Source: Siphonodentalium dalli (lineage: Eukaryota; Mollusca; Scaphopoda; Gadilida; Siphonodentaliidae). From it: a DNA stretch of 64,000 bases. Shown here piece by piece: positions 60,441 to 64,000 of this stretch. Both the position numbers and the translations under genes were made by a program. The stretch's first letter is position 1. Every line of letters starts with the position of its first letter. Where the stretch lies: positions 19,347,739-19,411,738 of the forward strand of contig CP136062.1 in assembly GCA_032622095.1 (NCBI GenBank), given 5' to 3'. Below the pieces are notes generated by a model. It saw only the letters and a program-made list of their open reading frames with translations. It did not search any database and was not told the DNA's origin.

Positions 60441-60713
60441 TGGTGGCCAAGCAAATATTCGACGAGCCGACCGATACACTCTCGATACCAAATTGCGTTG
60501 AACAAAATGTTGATATATAACATGTTTTGGAAATGTTATACTAAAGTTGACAGTGGTTAGCATTATATTTTGTTAATTAACCGATTCTGACAACTAAAGA
60601 GTCTTTTGAAGAAATGTTGTTGTCGTTGTTGGAAGCTGGTGATACGGGGACCATATATAGTCGAAGTGTGTACCTTTAAATTAATTATTATAAAGCAATA
60701 CGATTTTTCTTAC

Positions 60714-60783
60714 CACTTTTCTTCAGAAGAAAACTGACGAGCACACCATACAGAATCAAACACTTTCCTCTTGGATACGCCAT
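60714..60783 (-). CDS. Receptor exon 1: start codon and signal peptide
   Basis: This short exon begins at ATG (60783-60781) and encodes 23 residues plus one base. It has a basic N-terminus (MAYPRGK) followed by a hydrophobic core (CLILYGVLVSFLL), the layout of a secretory signal peptide. It ends at a strong donor, G|GTAAG, with the GT at 60713-60712, leaving a phase 1 intron. The next supported exon, at 49.5 kb, starts in phase 1 and opens with the N-terminal cysteine of a C-type lectin domain, so the two can join directly. I infer this is the first coding exon of the CTLD-SRCR membrane receptor ending at 5940. No promoter is recognised upstream, and an untranslated 5' exon could exist. The exon is too short to be certain without RNA data, but start, signal peptide, donor and phase all agree. 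Confidence 0.72.
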
Positions 60784-61690
60784 CACCGCTCAAGTTTAAC
60801 AATCGGCTTAAATTTTGTTCAAGAAATAACAGAAACAAACTTGTTTTAAATGATAGAACATATCTGTCCTTAGCTAACCGCAACACTAGTACTGGCGGAG
60901 TGTTATCGCGTGATTAAACACGACCGGTCACACCACGCTCTTGTCCCTGTGTTCTGTTAATATATAAATAATTTTCATCTGTGTCATACCCTTATACTCT
61001 TTGTAATGAAGTCTTAATTGCCCCTAATTATTTCTCACAAACTTCGACGATGGGAAGGCAGCGGGAAAACTGAATCGATGATCGGAAGGAAGCGGGATAA
61101 ACTCATTTCGTTTCACTAAAATGGGCGATTGTTCAATAATAGACATTAAGTATAATAATAGGCATTTGAATTAGCAACAGGCATCAGGCGAGATAGATCA
61201 TGCCATGAATCTCTATTCTGGCTAACGCCCGTAGAGATCATATTTCACCAGTACAAAACCTTGGAACTTTTTGAAGTTTTGACAGGGAACCTTATGAAGT
61301 CGAAAAATAACGCGGGGAATATATTTCCTAGTTATTATCTGTTCCTTAATAAGCAATGTACGTCACTGCTGGTGAACACTGCTGGTGAACACTGCTGGTG
61401 AAGGTCCCAACTCGAACTTTAAGCGATTTTACTTTGCGTCGCTTGCAATTATGGAATTTCTCCTGGTTAATTAATTCATTGTCTATCGATATCGGCTCAC
61501 AAATACCACGGAAAAGCATGCACTTTTGAATTGGGACATTCACCTACCTTACTCGTATTTAAATTCGCGCAATACTATTTTTCGCTCAGTTTTGAATTCG
61601 CGCACTTTGAATTCGCGCACATGCTGCGCAAATTCAAAACTGACAAAAATATTTTCGTAAAATGCTTGGATTTGATGACAGTTTCATATC
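60784..61690. other. Upstream of receptor exon 1; no promoter recognised
   Basis: This contains the presumed 5' flank of the receptor gene on the minus strand. I see no clear TATA box or initiator that decides a start site. At 61369-61402 a short direct repeat, gctggtgaacact, occurs three times. At 61575-61640 gaattcgcgca words recur in both orientations. Confidence 0.35.
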
Positions 61691-62156
61691 TTAAAGGTAC
61701 TCAATCCGATCAGAGGGTCCCCATCTCAAAAGATTCCAACAACAACAATCCGATCAGAGGGTCCTATATTACTATTTCTTTGGCTTTTGGGGTAAAAAAT
61801 ATTTGATTCGAGTCGAGGAACCCATCAAACAAAGCTCAGAGTTATTAGATATTGATTTTTGAAATTTGTTATTTTCTCGAGATGAGTACTAATAATTGCC
61901 TTCAACTTCGTTATATGCTCGAGATGTGTACACCAAAACACTATTCAAACAGACAAGGATGGATAACTCTAAAATTTTGACTGTGTTCTGGGACAGAAAG
62001 TATTCCCGATAATGAAAAATAATAGATTTCTAAAATCGATATCTAAAATATCTGAGCTTTGATGGGTGGCTTCCTCGACTCGAATCAAATATTTTTTCCC
62101 CCCGAAGCCATTGAAATAGTAATTGAGAGGAGTTTTATCGGATTGAGTACCTTTAA
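61691..62156. mobile_element. MITE, ttaaaggtactcaatccgat family
   Basis: The ends ttaaaggtactcaatccgat / atcggattgagtacctttaa include TTAA at both borders. The arms also mirror inward (gattcgagtcgaggaaccca, gctcagagttattagatatt and their complements). No coding. Confidence 0.82.
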
Positions 62157-62700
62157 TGGTTAATGAAGATACGTATGCACATTAAACACCATCACGGTGG
62201 CTTTACATCATGTATAATTTAACATAACTGCATCATCAATGTCTTGTGAAGACGGATGTTTATACGCTCCAAATAATTATTCTGATATTGAAATAGTTAT
62301 AAACATAATTGAAATGAACTCGAAAAAAGTAAAACCACAACGGCGAATAGAAGGCTTACATAAGAAAAAAATAAAAACTTGGCTATGGGTTGTGTTGACA
62401 TAACCAACTCAGAATGTTCGGTGATGGTGTAGTACCAGTATTGTGAATAGGGGGACGTGCTTTCGTGCATCTTCAGTCTGCAATATTTATTACAAGTATT
62501 TCAACAGCAATTCTGTCACCATGATTTGTTGCTATATACTTATGGCATACATATCAGTAATGGTTTTGGTTGGTTGCCCGCATGTAAATAATAGTCATAC
62601 AAGCCTAATATTTGGTCCAACCTTCCGTAAAGTATATAAATGTACACGTAACCCGTGAACATATAGCCATCTTGATTCATGGTGGTTTGGTATAGACTTA
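62157..62700. other. No gene seen
   Basis: A/T-rich sequence without supported coding, lying between two MITEs of one family. Confidence 0.4.
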
Positions 62701-62704
62701 GGAG

Positions 62705-62760
62705 TCGTACTATTTTTCGCTCAGTTTTAAATTTGCGAAAAATAGTACTGCGCGAATTTA
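62705..62760. repeat. Short palindrome (actatttttcgctcag...)
   Basis: The phrase gtactatttttcgc is mirrored by gcgaaaaatagtac around tcagttttaaattt. Related words are at 61572-61600. Confidence 0.7.
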
Positions 62761-62792
62761 AATACAAGTAACGTATATAGTGAAGTACATTA

Positions 62793-63229
62793 TTAAAGGT
62801 ACTCAATCCAATTCGATGGTCCCCATATCATCAGATTCCAACAACAACATTTTTTTAAATGCCGCTTCAGTTATCAGAATCGATTAATTGCCAAAAATAA
62901 TTATAACCACATTCAACTATAGTAAAAAATTGCCCAAACCCTGTTAGTTATCAACATTTTGGTCAACGAAAAATTTTGCCGGTTTGTCTGACAAAAAAGC
63001 CACTTGATTTTAGAGTTATCCATCTTCATCCGTAATTTTGTCAGAGAAATTCCTCTAGTCGACTGTTTACAGGGCCACTTTAAATTAAAATAATATATTC
63101 CAAATATACCGATATCTGATCACTCTGAGCTTTGATGGTTGGGTTCCTCGACTCGATTCAAATATTTGTTAACCCCGAAGCCAAGGAAATACTATTTTGC
63201 GAGCGTTAATTCGGATTGAGTACCTTTAA
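62793..63229. mobile_element. MITE, ttaaaggtactcaatccgat family, second copy
   Basis: The ends ttaaaggtactcaatcc / ggattgagtacctttaa carry TTAA borders. The interior matches the truncated copy at 7102-7500 (cacttgattttagagt) and the right half of 61691-62156. Confidence 0.82.
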
Positions 63230-63327
63230 GGAACAGGTAAGAACTAAGAAATATATTACCTGCGTTGTTTTTCGACTTTATATGGCAACCCACGTTTATA
63301 CACGTACGTGTGACTGAACCGCGTTAA

Positions 63328-63719
63328 CCCTTTACCCAACAAACCGGCCAAAACCGGCCAAATAAAGATTCAACAGCCTAAAATATCTTCGGTCTGTCTC
63401 AATAGAACCATACACATATGGATATCATTGGAACCGGCTTCTTGACCAAATTGTGATAGTTACAGTTATGCCCTGTGCCAATGCATTCTCTTATATATGC
63501 GAGTCGACCATAGGTCGCCTCGCATATATAAGAGAATGCATTGGCCTAAAAAAAATCTTTTTTTAACACTTTTTACCATTTTTTCTTACATTCTTTAACA
63601 ATTTTATAATTTTTAATGTGTTAAGCCAATGCATTCTCTTATATATGCGAGGCGACCTATGGTCGACTCGCATATATAAGAGAATGCATTGGCACAGGGC
63701 CCTTCTGTTGGGTAAAGGG
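63328..63719. mobile_element. 392-bp piggyBac-like MITE, second copy
   Basis: It has the same ends (CCCTTTACCCAACA and complement), the same TTAA flanks (63324-63327, 63720-63723), the same length and only a few differences from 18884-19275, which implies fairly recent spread. Confidence 0.88.
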
Positions 63720-63862
63720 TTAATGTTACAGGATGATGTGCAGTAAATTCTACTAAATTAAATTGGACACAAATCTATTTTATGTCACGGAGACAGCTCC
63801 AAGATTTTAATAGTGAATTAGAACTGCCGCGAGCATGACGGTCCGGTTATAAATCGGGGGAA

Positions 63863-64000
63863 AATACCAAGTATGTGTTCAAATAAATCGGGTGGGGAGT
63901 GAATACCAAGTATGTGTTCAAATAAATCGGGTGGGGTGAATACCAAGTATGTGTTCAAATAAATCGGGTGGGGGTGAATACCAAGTATGTGTTCAAATAA
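63863..64000. repeat. ~39-bp minisatellite running off the window
   Basis: The phrase gaataccaagtatgtgttca followed by aataaatcgggtgggg recurs four times, with length changes in the G run, and continues past the last base. Confidence 0.92.

Noticed and set aside
1-64000. tRNA or rRNA genes
   Set aside because: No cloverleaf-like box A/box B arrangement or rRNA core motif was recognised by eye; a dedicated scan could overturn this.

Overview
The window is animal genomic DNA that is mostly non-coding and dense in repeats. Introns, non-LTR retrotransposon relics, small DNA transposons, Helitron-like termini and several expanded minisatellites take up nearly all of it. The content (CTLD and SRCR receptor exons, CR1/L2-type retroposon tails, and a repeat at 22.3-22.7 kb ending in a run of ggacgg-like units that I associate with bivalve and other mollusc genomes) suggests a marine lophotrochozoan, probably a mollusc. 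The organism call is an inference.

One host gene organises the window. Six minus-strand exons with matching splice phases build a single-pass receptor: a signal peptide at 60.78 kb, a C-type lectin domain split over exons at 49.5 and 31.0 kb, an SRCR domain split over exons at 20.7 and 7.7 kb, and a Thr/Pro stalk, membrane segment and acidic tail at 6.3-5.94 kb. An AATAAA signal lies 37 bases past the stop. The gene spans about 55 kb for roughly 410 residues, so almost everything between 5.9 and 60.8 kb is intron. The second SRCR exon carries a one-base frame disruption, and its splice acceptor plus first ~27 exon bases sit in a six-fold 86-bp tandem repeat.

Layout: 1-3.66 kb, head-to-tail Helitron-like elements; 3.7-5.8 kb, degenerate repeats and an 18-bp minisatellite; 5.9-7.7 kb, the last two receptor exons; 7.7-8.2 kb, the 86-bp array; 8.4-10.05 kb, a large foldback element with a 9-bp target duplication; 10.3-19.3 kb, LINE remnants, a tripled mariner-like MITE and a piggyBac-like MITE; 19.4-25.5 kb, hairpin MITEs, SRCR exon 1 and a 19-bp minisatellite; 25.9-28.4 kb, a 60-bp array; 28.6-28.9 kb, a RecQ-like helicase fragment; 30.8-31.1 kb, CTLD exon 2; 31.7-32.2 kb, a LINE tail; 33.0-38.3 kb, a 40-bp minisatellite of about 134 copies; 39.4-48.1 kb, a composite inverted-repeat region holding a broken nuclease-like gene and a zinc-finger exon; 48.1-53.2 kb, three TIR elements and CTLD exon 1; 54.4-57.9 kb, a second LINE with a 659-codon open reverse-transcriptase region; 59.2-63.7 kb, MITEs and the signal-peptide exon; 63.86 kb to the end, another minisatellite.

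I see no rRNA or tRNA genes, CRISPR arrays, operons or other prokaryotic features.
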